Assembly (NCBI RefSeq): GCF_018492665.1
Contig: NZ_JAFVME010000013.1
Span: 1 to 64,000 of the forward strand
Length of the DNA: 64,000 nt
Origin: Pedobacter sp. B4-66
GTDB lineage: Bacteria > Bacteroidota > Bacteroidia > Sphingobacteriales > Sphingobacteriaceae
Reading direction: 5' to 3'
The notes beneath the pieces are model-generated. The model was not told where the DNA came from, did no database searches, and saw only the letters and a program-made list of their open reading frames with translations. Position 1 is the stretch's first letter; every line of letters begins with the position of its first letter. A program made the position numbers and the translations under genes. This document shows, one piece after another, positions 18,363 through 26,088 of the stretch.

Positions 18363-18379
18363 ATCCTTGTATTAAGGAT
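18363..18379. promoter_or_regulatory. Inverted repeat upstream of the first RND operon
   Basis: Arms atcctt and aaggat with a 5-base centre, 56 bp in front of the adaptor start codon. It has the size of an operator half-site pair. No dedicated regulator gene is adjacent to this operon, unlike the second RND operon. Binding is inferred only. Confidence 0.3.
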
Positions 18380-18480
18380 GTTACAGCCCAGTTAACGTAA
18401 TATTTTACTTACGGGGAGCGCTAAAATGCACATAAAATATACATTATATAACTAACATTTGTGTAATTTTTTTGGGTGGC

Positions 18481-18513
18481 TTTGCCAAAGCTTAGCGGTT
18501 TTATCTAAGTTTG
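18481..18513 (+). promoter_or_regulatory. Bacteroidota-type promoter for M61 peptidase
   Basis: TTTG at 18481-18484, a 21-base spacer and TAAGTTTG at 18506-18513 match the -33/-7 consensus of the main sigma factor of Bacteroidota. The expected start of transcription is near 18520, giving a leader of about 38 bases before the ATG at 18558. Confidence 0.65.
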
Positions 18514-18557
18514 GCATTATAAAAAACAACTAACTTAATATTAACAGAGATTTTTTA

Positions 18558-20351
18558 ATGAGAACATCATTAGCAGGATTAATAGTATTACTATCAATAA
18601 GTATGACAGCTAAGTCGCAGGTGAAGGTCGGGTTCGAGGTAAATTTTATTGAACCGCAGGCACATTACGTTGAAATGGAAATGAACATTTCGGGATTAAC
18701 AAAGGATTATGTAGATGTTAAAATGCCTGTTTGGGCACCAGGATCGTACCTGGTTCGCGAATTTGCTAAAAATGTAGAAGGCTTCTCGGCCACTGCAAAC
18801 AATAAACCGGTTAAGTTCGAGAAAGTTAGAAAAAATGCCTGGAGAATATATTCTGCCAAAGCAAAAAGCGTGAAAATCAAGTATCGCGTGTATGCCTTCG
18901 AAGTATCTGTACGTACATCATTTATTGATGAAAGTCATGCTTTCTTATCTAGCACCGGCATATTTATGTACCCTGATGGCATGTTAAATCTGCCAAGCAC
19001 TGTTAAAGTGAACCCTTTTAAAGGATGGGAAAAGGTATCTACAGGCTTAGAGCCGGTAAGCGGAAAGCCATTTACTTATACCGCTGCAAACTTCGATATC
19101 TTGTTCGATAGCCCTATTGAAGTAGGTAATCAGGATGTTTTCGAATTTACCGCATCTGGCGTGAAACACGAAGTGGCTATGTATGGTGGTGGTAACTACG
19201 ACAAGGAAAAGCTAAAGGTTGATATGGCTAAAATTGTTGATCAAGGAACTGCAATTTATGGTGAAAACCCTAACAAACACTACACTTTCATAGTGCATAA
19301 TTTTGCAACTGGTGGTGGCGGTTTGGAGCATTTAAACTCAACCGTACTTGGTGCGTCCAGAGATAAATATACTGATGAAAAAGGCTATAAAAGCTTCTTA
19401 AATCTTGTAGCTCATGAATATTATCACTTATGGAATGTAAAACGTTTACGTCCTGTAGCTTTAGGTCCGTTTGATTACGACAATGAAAACTACACTACAA
19501 ACCTTTGGGTTGCTGAGGGTTTTACATCGTATTACGAGAATAAACTTACGTATCGTTCTGGCTTTTTTACTGCTGAAGAAACCGCGCAGGCACTTGCAAC
19601 AGCAATTTCTAATGTAGTAAATACGCCGGGTTCCAGAGTTCAATCGGCCTCAGAATCAAGTTATGATGCATGGATCAAAGGATACCGTCCTAATGAAAAT
19701 TCAAACAACTCAACCATTTCGTATTACAGCAAAGGCGAGGTTGTAGGTATGCTAATGGACATCGAAATTGCTCATGCCACAAAAGGAGCTAAGAGTTTGG
19801 ATGATGTAATGAAAACCATGTACATTGAGTACTATAAAAAATTAGGCAGGGGCTATACTGACGCCGAATTTAAAGCCATGGTAGAGAAAATCAGTGGCAT
19901 CAGTTTTACTGATTTCTGGGCTAAATATGTAAACGGAACGGATGCTATTGAGTACAAAAAATACTTCGGCTATGCCGGTATTAATGTTGTCGATGAAAAT
20001 GAAGGTAAGAGCATACCGTATTTAGGTGTTGCTTCTAAAAAGGTTGAAGGCAATATGATTGTAACTGCCGTTTCTCGTAATTCTGCTGCCTGGGTTGGTG
20101 GTTTAAATGTTAATGATCAGGTGATTACTGTCGATGGTGTGCCGGTTGAGGTTGCTATCGAGAAAATGCCGGTTGTTAGCACTAAAAATATTGGGGATGT
20201 AATTACTATAACGATTAGAAGAGATGGTTTGGTAAGAGATATTTCACTTACTTTAAAGGCTAATCCGAATGTTAAATTGGTAACATCGCTTAATGCAGAT
20301 GCTACTGACGCTGAAAAGGCTGTTAGGGCAGGTTGGCTTTCCGGCAAATGA
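18558..20351 (+). CDS. M61 family metallopeptidase with PDZ domain
   Basis: 597 residues with signal peptide (RTSLAGLIVLLSISMTAKSQ). The N-terminal beta-domain (about 25-180) precedes a thermolysin-like catalytic domain with the zinc site HEYYH at 286-290 and the third ligand E320 in LWVAEGFTSYYENK. A PDZ domain occupies about 485-575 (YLGVASKKVEGNMIVTAVSR ... AAWVGGLNVNDQVITVDG). This is the glycyl-aminopeptidase-like M61 arrangement; the enzyme should act on peptides in the periplasm or outer envelope. Monocistronic, with a good promoter and a strong terminator. Confidence 0.92.
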   Translation: MRTSLAGLIVLLSISMTAKSQVKVGFEVNFIEPQAHYVEMEMNISGLTKDYVDVKMPVWAPGSYLVREFAKNVEGFSATANNKPVKFEKVRKNAWRIYSAKAKSVKIKYRVYAFEVSVRTSFIDESHAFLSSTGIFMYPDGMLNLPSTVKVNPFKGWEKVSTGLEPVSGKPFTYTAANFDILFDSPIEVGNQDVFEFTASGVKHEVAMYGGGNYDKEKLKVDMAKIVDQGTAIYGENPNKHYTFIVHNFATGGGGLEHLNSTVLGASRDKYTDEKGYKSFLNLVAHEYYHLWNVKRLRPVALGPFDYDNENYTTNLWVAEGFTSYYENKLTYRSGFFTAEETAQALATAISNVVNTPGSRVQSASESSYDAWIKGYRPNENSNNSTISYYSKGEVVGMLMDIEIAHATKGAKSLDDVMKTMYIEYYKKLGRGYTDAEFKAMVEKISGISFTDFWAKYVNGTDAIEYKKYFGYAGINVVDENEGKSIPYLGVASKKVEGNMIVTAVSRNSAAWVGGLNVNDQVITVDGVPVEVAIEKMPVVSTKNIGDVITITIRRDGLVRDISLTLKANPNVKLVTSLNADATDAEKAVRAGWLSGK

Positions 20352-20404
20352 CTTAGTCCATCAGCATTACGATCGCTTTAGCTGGGCATTTAACGCAAAA
20401 GCGT

Positions 20405-20452
20405 AAAAACAACAAGGGCTGCGAATTCATATTCGCAGCCCTTGTTGTTTTT
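20405..20452. terminator. Bidirectional terminator between convergent genes
   Basis: A perfect 22-bp stem (20405-20426 with 20431-20452, core caagggctgcgaat) with a 4-base loop, bounded by an A-run on the left and a T-run on the right. It serves the M61 gene on the plus strand and the small beta-barrel gene on the minus strand. Confidence 0.88.
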
Positions 20453-20484
20453 CAGTAGAAAAGATGTTTAAAATTCTTGTGTTA

Positions 20485-20952
20485 TTAGAACGCGTAACGC
20501 AATGAAATACCGAAACGTGCTGCGGTAAATTCTGTTCCCTGATTAAGCGTAAACATTGGGCGCCAGTCAAATGCGAAATCAATAGGTGCATTTGGGATTT
20601 TAAAATCTAAACCTGCAGTAGGTCTAAGTTGAACCGCAGTGCTATGTTTTCCAAACAAGAAGTTCGGACCAACACCTAAATACCAATCTAATCCTCTTGC
20701 ACCAGCAATTGGAGCTTGGTATTGAAACTCTGCACCTAAACCAACAACGTTTCCGTCAAAAAAGATAAGGTTCGCATCAACTGCACCGTTTCTAGAAAAG
20801 AAATGTTTAACGTTAAAACCAACTCCGGTTGAACCATCGCCAGCATCAATGCGCATACCTAGCGCAGTTTTATAACTTTGAGCATTAGCTACGTTAGATG
20901 TTAATGCAAGCAATGCGGTGCAACAAAATAGAGTAAAGATTAATTTTTTCAT
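20485..20952 (-). CDS. Small outer-membrane beta-barrel protein
   Basis: 155 residues. A signal peptide (about 1-25, ending NVANAQ) is followed by roughly eight amphipathic strands, with the final residue Phe in GISLRYAF, the classic C-terminal signal for outer-membrane insertion. The fold is probably an eight-strand OmpX/OmpW-like barrel. No enzymatic residues are apparent, and the role (adhesion, permeability or structural) is unknown. It is transcribed alone. Confidence 0.8.
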   Translation of the reverse strand: MKKLIFTLFCCTALLALTSNVANAQSYKTALGMRIDAGDGSTGVGFNVKHFFSRNGAVDANLIFFDGNVVGLGAEFQYQAPIAGARGLDWYLGVGPNFLFGKHSTAVQLRPTAGLDFKIPNAPIDFAFDWRPMFTLNQGTEFTAARFGISLRYAF

Positions 20953-21302
20953 AATGTCTGTTTTTAACTTTTTATTAGATAAGAGCTAGCATTACAACTA
21001 TTGTGCCACGGCATGACATTCAAATTATAAATGCTGGTTCTCAGGACAGTATTTTTTTTGGGGAAAGCAAAATTACAGGTTGTAAGTATAGCTGCAAATG
21101 TCAAATGTCCAAGATTTTGAACTATCATTCATAGTTTTATTGATATAGTTAAAATGTTAATTATTAGGAAATTAATGGTGGTTTGAGTGTTTTTATTACG
21201 TTTGCTCATCTGGGTTGGTTTTGGACGATAAATCCTATAGTAATAATTAAAAAATCACTAAAAAATAATTGAGTAATAATTTATTTGCTAAATATCACAT
21301 AT

Positions 21303-21390
21303 ATGGTTAAGAGATGGTTGAAAGGTGTAAAGGATATTTCAACCATCTCTCAACCATCTTCCAACCATCTTGCAACCATCTCTCAACCTA
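21303..21390. repeat. 11-bp iterated repeat array with perfect 13-bp hairpin
   Basis: Units caaccatctNN begin at 21340, 21351, 21362, 21373 and (partial) 21384, exactly 11 bp apart. Two inverted units (atggtt at 21303 and 21314, also 11 bp apart) precede them. The arm gagatggttgaaa (21311-21323) is perfectly complementary to tttcaaccatctc (21337-21349). One unit per helical turn puts every site on the same face of the DNA, as in operators or iterons. It lies about 80 bp upstream of a promoter for DUF6266. Confidence 0.85.
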
Positions 21391-21444
21391 ACTATTTTAC
21401 AATTATTTCTTAGCAATTATTTAATTATTTTCATTTGTTGTATC

Positions 21445-21475
21445 TTGATTTTCAGGTAGATATGTATTATATTTG
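21445..21475 (+). promoter_or_regulatory. Promoter for the DUF6266 pair
   Basis: TTG at 21445-21447, a 20-base spacer and TATATTTG at 21468-21475 match the Bacteroidota -33/-7 consensus. Predicted transcription start near 21482, about 45 bases before the ATG at 21527. Confidence 0.65.
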
Positions 21476-21526
21476 ATTTGCGACGAGAGTTGCGCCAATT
21501 GATTAAACCAAATAATAAATAGTATT

Positions 21527-22165
21527 ATGGGAAAAGCAAAAAATGGTCCCCATGGCTTCCATACCGGAAGAATAGGTGATTTAGTCTATTACGTACTAAA
21601 TGGTGAAAATGTAGTGCGCAGAATTGGAGAGAATCTGAATCCTCCAACAGAAAAGCAACTAAGAGCAAGATTGGAAGTTAAAAAGGCTAGTAGGTTTCTT
21701 GGTAAATTAAGTGCTTTTATTAACGTTGGATTCGGTACTGAGCCTATGGGTGCAGGAGGAAATCCTCACAATGTAGCTATGAAGTACAATGTGAAAAACA
21801 TAATAAAAGGTACTTATCCGAATCTTGAAATTGCTTATGATAAAGTGTTGGTAAGCAGAGGTTTTTTAAAGCCGGTGGAGAATTTTGTGGCTGAGCTAAC
21901 AGCAGATTCTATTAAATTTAGCTGGGATACCAATCCGCAAATGAAATGGCCGGAATCAACCGATCAGGTAATGATGTTGGCTTATTTCCCAGAATCAGAA
22001 AAGATGATTTATAAGCTTTTTGGCAATAGCCGATTGTCTGGCTCTGATGAATTGCAGATTCCGGCAGCTTTTATAGGAAAATACATGGAAACCTACATTT
22101 CTTTTATCTCCGAGGATAGGAAGAATGTGGCGGATGGCACCTATACAGGTAGTTTTAACGCCTAG
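21527..22165 (+). CDS. DUF6266 family protein, first copy
   Basis: 212 residues, no signal peptide or membrane segment. The N-terminal block MGKAKNGPHGFHTGRIGDLV followed by NGENVVRRIGE is the DUF6266 hallmark; family proteins are known mainly from Pedobacter and relatives and have no known function. The basic, Gly-rich N-terminus (GRIG, RRIG) leads to a helical region (about 38-100) and then strand-rich halves containing KFSWDTNPQ and AYFPESEKMIYKLFG. It is followed 22 bp later by a second, diverged family member, so the two are probably co-transcribed. The basic N-terminus and the repeat array upstream make nucleic-acid binding a guess worth testing, nothing more. Confidence 0.82.
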   Translation: MGKAKNGPHGFHTGRIGDLVYYVLNGENVVRRIGENLNPPTEKQLRARLEVKKASRFLGKLSAFINVGFGTEPMGAGGNPHNVAMKYNVKNIIKGTYPNLEIAYDKVLVSRGFLKPVENFVAELTADSIKFSWDTNPQMKWPESTDQVMMLAYFPESEKMIYKLFGNSRLSGSDELQIPAAFIGKYMETYISFISEDRKNVADGTYTGSFNA

Positions 22166-22187
22166 TTATGGCTTAATTTATTACGAG

Positions 22188-22865
22188 ATGGGAATATTAA
22201 GATCAGGAATTTTTGGAGGGTTTCGGAAAAAAACAGGGCCAATAATAGGGCGTAGAGGTAGAGGTATGAATATCATTACCGGACTTCATCATCCAAGTAC
22301 AACAGAGCCCACAAAAAAGCAGGGGGATGCAAAAGAGAAATTTACCTTATTAACATCTTTTTTGAATATAATACCTGATTTGGTGAATATGGGTTTTAAG
22401 CATTATGCTAAAAACAAAAGGCCTTTAAATTTGGCTTATTCTTATAATTATGAGAATGCTTTTGTTGTGGAGGGCGATCATTTTTTGATCAATTATCCTA
22501 AGATAATGTACAGCCGAGGGCATATTGAAACTCCAGATGGTGCGGGAGTAGTTTTGGAGAGTTCGTTGGTAGTTTCAGAAGGTTCTTCGATAGTTTCTGA
22601 AACTAGAAGTATTAGGTTCAGTTGGTCGCCGCAAAACCAATCTGTTTATTGTCAATATACGGATTTAGGCACTTTTTTGGTATTTAATCCTGCAAAGGAT
22701 AAGGCGGTTGTAGAAGTAAATGCTATTGCTAGGTATTCTTTGGAGTATTCGGTTGAGTTGCCCTTAGATTTTGAGGGTGATACTGTGCATTGTTATATGA
22801 GCTTTGCTTCGGCCAATGGCAAGTTCAGAGGAGATAGTGTTTATGTTGGTGTGGTTGTGAGTTAA
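22188..22865 (+). CDS. DUF6266 family protein, second copy
   Basis: 225 residues when started at 22188 (MGILRSGIFGGFRKKTGPII); an in-frame start at 22125 would overlap the first copy by 41 bp and add 21 residues foreign to the family. It aligns in layout with its neighbour: Gly/basic N-terminus (GRRGRGMNIITG), helical block with NIIPDLVNMGFKHYAK, MYSRGHIE corresponding to VSRGFLKP, and RFSWSPQ corresponding to KFSWDTN. A short Ser/Val-rich insertion (about 125-142, LVVSEGSSIVSETRS) is unique to it. No function is known. The pair looks like an old tandem duplication, since similarity is limited to motifs. Confidence 0.78.
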   Translation: MGILRSGIFGGFRKKTGPIIGRRGRGMNIITGLHHPSTTEPTKKQGDAKEKFTLLTSFLNIIPDLVNMGFKHYAKNKRPLNLAYSYNYENAFVVEGDHFLINYPKIMYSRGHIETPDGAGVVLESSLVVSEGSSIVSETRSIRFSWSPQNQSVYCQYTDLGTFLVFNPAKDKAVVEVNAIARYSLEYSVELPLDFEGDTVHCYMSFASANGKFRGDSVYVGVVVS

Positions 22866-22961
22866 CAGCCCGATTCTTATCCGTTTCGCTGATTTGACGC
22901 AAGCACGTTAAATTTTGTTAAAAATCCGTAATCGTTAGTTAAGAGATGTAACTTTAGTATA

Positions 22962-23630
22962 ATGAAATTCTTCACTGCTCTGTTTTTAATATCAATGTTT
23001 GGTCTTGTATCTTTTGGCCAAGTGACTTCATTTTCTATAGATAACTCAAAACTAGATAAATCATTGGTGGAACAATTAGATTCAATTTACAAAGTAGACC
23101 AAGCTATAAGGATTACTTATATTGAAGCTAAGCAGCGTAAAGAGTCCGTGTCTCTTTTAGATAGTCTTTTAAACGAGATGCATAAATCAGATCAAGCGAA
23201 CCTGATAAAAGTAAACGCAATTATAAAGAAGCATGGTTGGTTGGGCCCACAAAAAGTTGGTGTTATTGGTGCTCAAGGTTTATTTCTAGTCATACAGCAT
23301 GCCGACTTAAAAACCCAGGAGTTCTACCTGCCGGCTATTAGAGCCGCAGAAAAGAATGGTGAAATATTATCAAGTAACTTAGCTATACTGGAAGACAGAG
23401 TTTGCATGCGCAGCGGCAAGCAGCAAATTTATGGTAGCCAGGGATTTACCGATAGTCAAACAGGAAAAAAATACATATATCCCATTATCGATGTCGACAA
23501 TCTTGATAAAAGACGTATCGCTATGGGTATGCCACTAATGCAAGACTATGCTAAAGAGTGGAATGTAGAAGAGTATAAAAAAGACCTTCCTGATATTGAA
23601 CGCATCGTTAAAACTCAAAATATTAGATAG
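22962..23630 (+). CDS. DUF6624 family secreted protein
   Basis: 222 residues with signal peptide (MKFFTALFLISMFGLVSFGQ). The DUF6624 signature is clear: a D-Q-x-x-R segment (VDQAIRITY, about 45-53), N-x-I-I-x-x-HGW (VNAIIKKHGWLGPQKVG), an FLVIQHAD segment, and ILEDRVCMRSGKQQIYGSQG near 143-162. The conserved QHAD and LEDR...G..Q.YG motifs suggest an enzymatic pocket, but no activity is described for the family. Members are scattered as single genes in Bacteroidota. It stands 96 bp behind the DUF6266 pair. Confidence 0.8.
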   Translation: MKFFTALFLISMFGLVSFGQVTSFSIDNSKLDKSLVEQLDSIYKVDQAIRITYIEAKQRKESVSLLDSLLNEMHKSDQANLIKVNAIIKKHGWLGPQKVGVIGAQGLFLVIQHADLKTQEFYLPAIRAAEKNGEILSSNLAILEDRVCMRSGKQQIYGSQGFTDSQTGKKYIYPIIDVDNLDKRRIAMGMPLMQDYAKEWNVEEYKKDLPDIERIVKTQNIR

Positions 23631-23657
23631 TACAAGTCGTGCAGTTAAGGGGGTGAA

Positions 23658-23692
23658 TTTGGAAATAAGCTGACCCACATTTTATTCCAAAT
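23658..23692. other. Possible insertion-sequence end remnant
   Basis: The segment ggaaataagctgacccacat followed by tttattcc resembles the short gtgggtcag...ttattcc repeats found at the ends of Bacteroidota IS21-type elements. It is isolated in a 140-bp intergenic gap, with no transposase fragment near it. Recognition is from memory of such ends only. Confidence 0.25.
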
Positions 23693-23770
23693 TAATAATG
23701 TAAGTATTTTTAGATAAGTTCGAGGAACAAGAGGTATGCATTGAAATAATTAGCGACTTAATTTAAACGT

Positions 23771-24022
23771 ATGAAGTATTTTGCAATATTTATTTTGTCT
23801 TTCGTATTGGCATCTGCGCTGCCATTTCTTTGGAATCAATTTTCATTTGTTGAAGCAGGTTTTCCTTTTCCTTACTTAGAAAAAAGGAATTATGATTCGG
23901 AGATGGGAAGTTCTTTTATGGTCTCTTTTTTATCATCATATTTCGTATATGATTTGGTTATAGTAGCGATTTTTGTTTGGGTGTTAACTTATATAAGGAC
24001 ATACATTAAAAGTAATGCTTAG
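23771..24022 (+). CDS. Small two-span membrane protein, unknown
   Basis: 83 residues with two hydrophobic segments (about 3-22, YFAIFILSFVLASALPFLW, and about 52-76, FLSSYFVYDLVIVAIFVWVL), a short aromatic loop between them (FPFPYLEKRNYDSEMGSS) and a basic end. No family recognised. The composition and start are normal for a real gene, but length gives little support. It is convergent with the protease gene, 32 bp apart. Confidence 0.55.
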   Translation: MKYFAIFILSFVLASALPFLWNQFSFVEAGFPFPYLEKRNYDSEMGSSFMVSFLSSYFVYDLVIVAIFVWVLTYIRTYIKSNA

Positions 24023-24054
24023 TATAAGTTTCAGTTTGAAGCAGGTTATAAACT

Positions 24055-25236
24055 TTACTTCTTGTTTATTGTTACTTTTTTAATTGTGCCAGTAGAGGTT
24101 TTTAGTATTAAAATCGCTTGGTCTTTATTCTCATACAGTTTTTCCTTTAGTAGGAAATCGCAAGTAGAAAGATTTGTATAGTCGATATCATTTATCGCAA
24201 GGACTTGATCATTAACACTGATCTTGTCTTTTAATGTCTCATCCCAAATCATTCCTATCAATACTTTATTGTCTTTCGGCATGAGAGAGATTGGAAAAGA
24301 TTCCGCATGCAAATCAATTGGTGTTGCAAAAGGTTCGAAGTAGAATTTTTTATTTTTATAGTCTACTGTTACTAATCCGAAATTTAAAAGATCAGATCCT
24401 ATTCTGGAATTTTCATCTTCAGTAGTTCTGGCATCTACATTTTTTAAAATAGCTCCATTAATATCTAATTGAGGTATCCGTAAACGATATTGAGTGGTGT
24501 CTCTTCCTATGCCGTGAATAGCCATGCCGCTACTTCCTTTTGATGTTGCTAATACCTTAACAATGTTCTCTTTTTCACATAGAACAAAATGATTTAGAGC
24601 AAGATCAAAAAGCCCAGCCATACCGGTGTCAAAAAGCAGTTGAATGTTAGCGGTGTCTTTACTTATTAAATTGACTTTGACGGCAGGATTGCTTTGAATT
24701 GGAGTTAAGACTAGATCAGTGGATTGGTTTCGGTTTAAATTCAATTTCTCTGACTGGTCTGTAAGGATTATTTTATGAGTTTTTGAAGAAATATGTAGTA
24801 TAGAGTTTCTGAGCATGTTGCTGCCTATAGAGCCATCAACTTTAAGACAATCAAAAATGAACGGATCCTTAGGAACCGCGGATGGAATATCATTGAAAAT
24901 TATATTGCCTACCGTAATTTCATTTAAACTTACAATATTTAAACTATCTACTTTATTATTGGCATCCCATATAGGTACCCTTTTGAGTATATTGGGTTTT
25001 AGCTCATCGAATAGCGCTTTTGAGATTGCGTTGGGAGCTCCTGTATCCAGAATAAAACGATATTCTTTGCCATGGATAGTCGCTTTTATAATCGGTATTC
25101 TATTTGTATTTTCATACTCAATCTCTGCAAAATAGTTTTTTTGACTAGTGCCGCCTTGGTTTAGCGTAAATTCTTCTTGTGCATGAGAAACTGTGACAAT
25201 AGGGCTAAGCAGAATAGCTAAGAAAAGTGCTTTCAT
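24055..25236 (-). CDS. Retropepsin-like aspartic protease with PDZ domain
   Basis: 393 residues from the ATG at 25236 (MKALFLAILLSPIVTVSHAQ, a clean signal peptide); a start at 25293 would bury this signal and is unlikely. Two aspartic-protease half-domains are visible, each with the catalytic triplet: FILDTGAPNAIS (D64) and LLFDTGMAGLFD (D203). A PDZ-like domain closes the protein (about 310-385, DKISVNDQVLAINDIDYTNLS). This two-lobe plus PDZ layout is common in Bacteroidota, with presumed periplasmic or lipid-anchored location; substrates are unknown. Monocistronic. Confidence 0.85.
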   Translation of the reverse strand: MKALFLAILLSPIVTVSHAQEEFTLNQGGTSQKNYFAEIEYENTNRIPIIKATIHGKEYRFILDTGAPNAISKALFDELKPNILKRVPIWDANNKVDSLNIVSLNEITVGNIIFNDIPSAVPKDPFIFDCLKVDGSIGSNMLRNSILHISSKTHKIILTDQSEKLNLNRNQSTDLVLTPIQSNPAVKVNLISKDTANIQLLFDTGMAGLFDLALNHFVLCEKENIVKVLATSKGSSGMAIHGIGRDTTQYRLRIPQLDINGAILKNVDARTTEDENSRIGSDLLNFGLVTVDYKNKKFYFEPFATPIDLHAESFPISLMPKDNKVLIGMIWDETLKDKISVNDQVLAINDIDYTNLSTCDFLLKEKLYENKDQAILILKTSTGTIKKVTINKK

Positions 25237-25432
25237 ACTGGAGGTTGACGTTAAGGTTTGTAAACTACTGAATATAGTAAAATATTCACTCAAAACTTGT
25301 TGTTTGTTCGGCTATTCCATGCTATGTTTATCTTCTTCCGAGAGTTTCTACATTGTATTATAGAGTTAACATCAAGTAATTTTAAATGTAACATACCCAA
25401 GATACCTTTAGATAATTAACCTCTTAAATTAA

Positions 25433-25842
25433 ATGAGAGTAAATAAAATACTAATTTTTTCAATCATAGCTTGCTTTATGGGGGCGAGTTGTAATAATAA
25501 AAGGCCATTTAAGGCGCCTTATTATGGGGCAGTCGGTACGGTTCTTGGAAAAGAAACCTGCAATGCGGATATTGGAAAAGACTATTGGCTTATTGAAATT
25601 GCTTCCTCTTCTTCGGTTCGACAGCAGTATGGCGATACCACACGCTTAATGAGGTCAAGTATTTCAACGTGATTAAAACAGCTGGTCTTCCAGAGATATT
25701 AAAACAAAATGGGCAGAAGGTCGGGTTTGATTTTAAGATAGCAAGCAGGTCCACGTTAACAACGAATTGCACGGTAAACAATCCCATAATTTATAAGCTT
25801 AAGGTTGTTGAGCTGATGAGTAGTAGTCCTGCTTCATTTTAA
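25433..25842 (+). pseudogene. Frameshifted small lipoprotein
   Basis: Frame 1 begins MRVNKILIFSIIACFMGASC, a lipoprotein signal with the acylated Cys at residue 20, and ends prematurely at 25672. The sequence continues sensibly in another frame from about 25644 (LNEVKYFNVIKTAGLPEILK ...) to a stop at 25842. The join is at acc-ac-acg (about 25640-25646), where removing one ac dinucleotide restores ...YGDTTLNEVKYFNVIKT. The whole would be about 135 residues, similar to small Cys-rich Bacteroidota lipoproteins of unknown function. The cause could be a real two-base insertion or a sequencing error. Confidence 0.75.
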
Positions 25843-26036
25843 CGGTTTACTTTATTAATTTACAAAGTTACGGTATGTAGTCCTTTTAAGCCAGTAATCT
25901 GATAGGTATCTCAAGCTAGATTTATGTGCATTGAGAAAGGACCCCGCAGTTTCTGAATCTTCAGTTATTCGAGTTTTAATTTGTTTGTAGATTTTGTGGT
26001 TTTGTTGTTGAAACTATATAGGTTAGGCTGTGTAGT

Positions 26037-26070
26037 TAAATCTACCACCATTGGTGGTAGAAATTAGCTG
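26037..26070. repeat. 34-bp repeat, upstream copy (palindromic)
   Basis: Starts taaatctaccaccattggtg and continues to ctg; identical over 34 bases to 26366-26399 inside the following gene. Contains an inverted repeat with 10-bp arms (tctaccacca / tggtggtaga) around one base. It ends 18 bp before the start codon, where it could overlap the leader or an operator. Confidence 0.9.
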
Positions 26071-26088
26071 TTTAACAACTTATGTAAT

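Larger units (their letters stand above)
20953..21526. other. Long AT-rich intergenic region with repeat array
   Basis: 574 bp between the divergent beta-barrel gene and the first DUF6266 gene. No open frame of note or RNA gene is seen. It holds, from left to right, the leader of the beta-barrel gene, an isolated TACGTTTG (21197-21204), the 11-bp repeat array with hairpin (21303-21390) and the promoter in front of DUF6266 (21445-21475). Base composition in 21240-21300 and 21390-21440 is strikingly AT-rich. Confidence 0.7.

Noticed and set aside
21303..21390. Short regularly spaced repeats suggesting a CRISPR array
   Set aside because: Units are 11 bp with no spacers between them and no cas genes are nearby; a tandem operator or iteron-type array fits better.
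25590..25787. Minus-strand gene within the broken lipoprotein
   Set aside because: The plus-strand frames on both sides of the shift encode coherent sequence with a lipobox; the minus frame has none.
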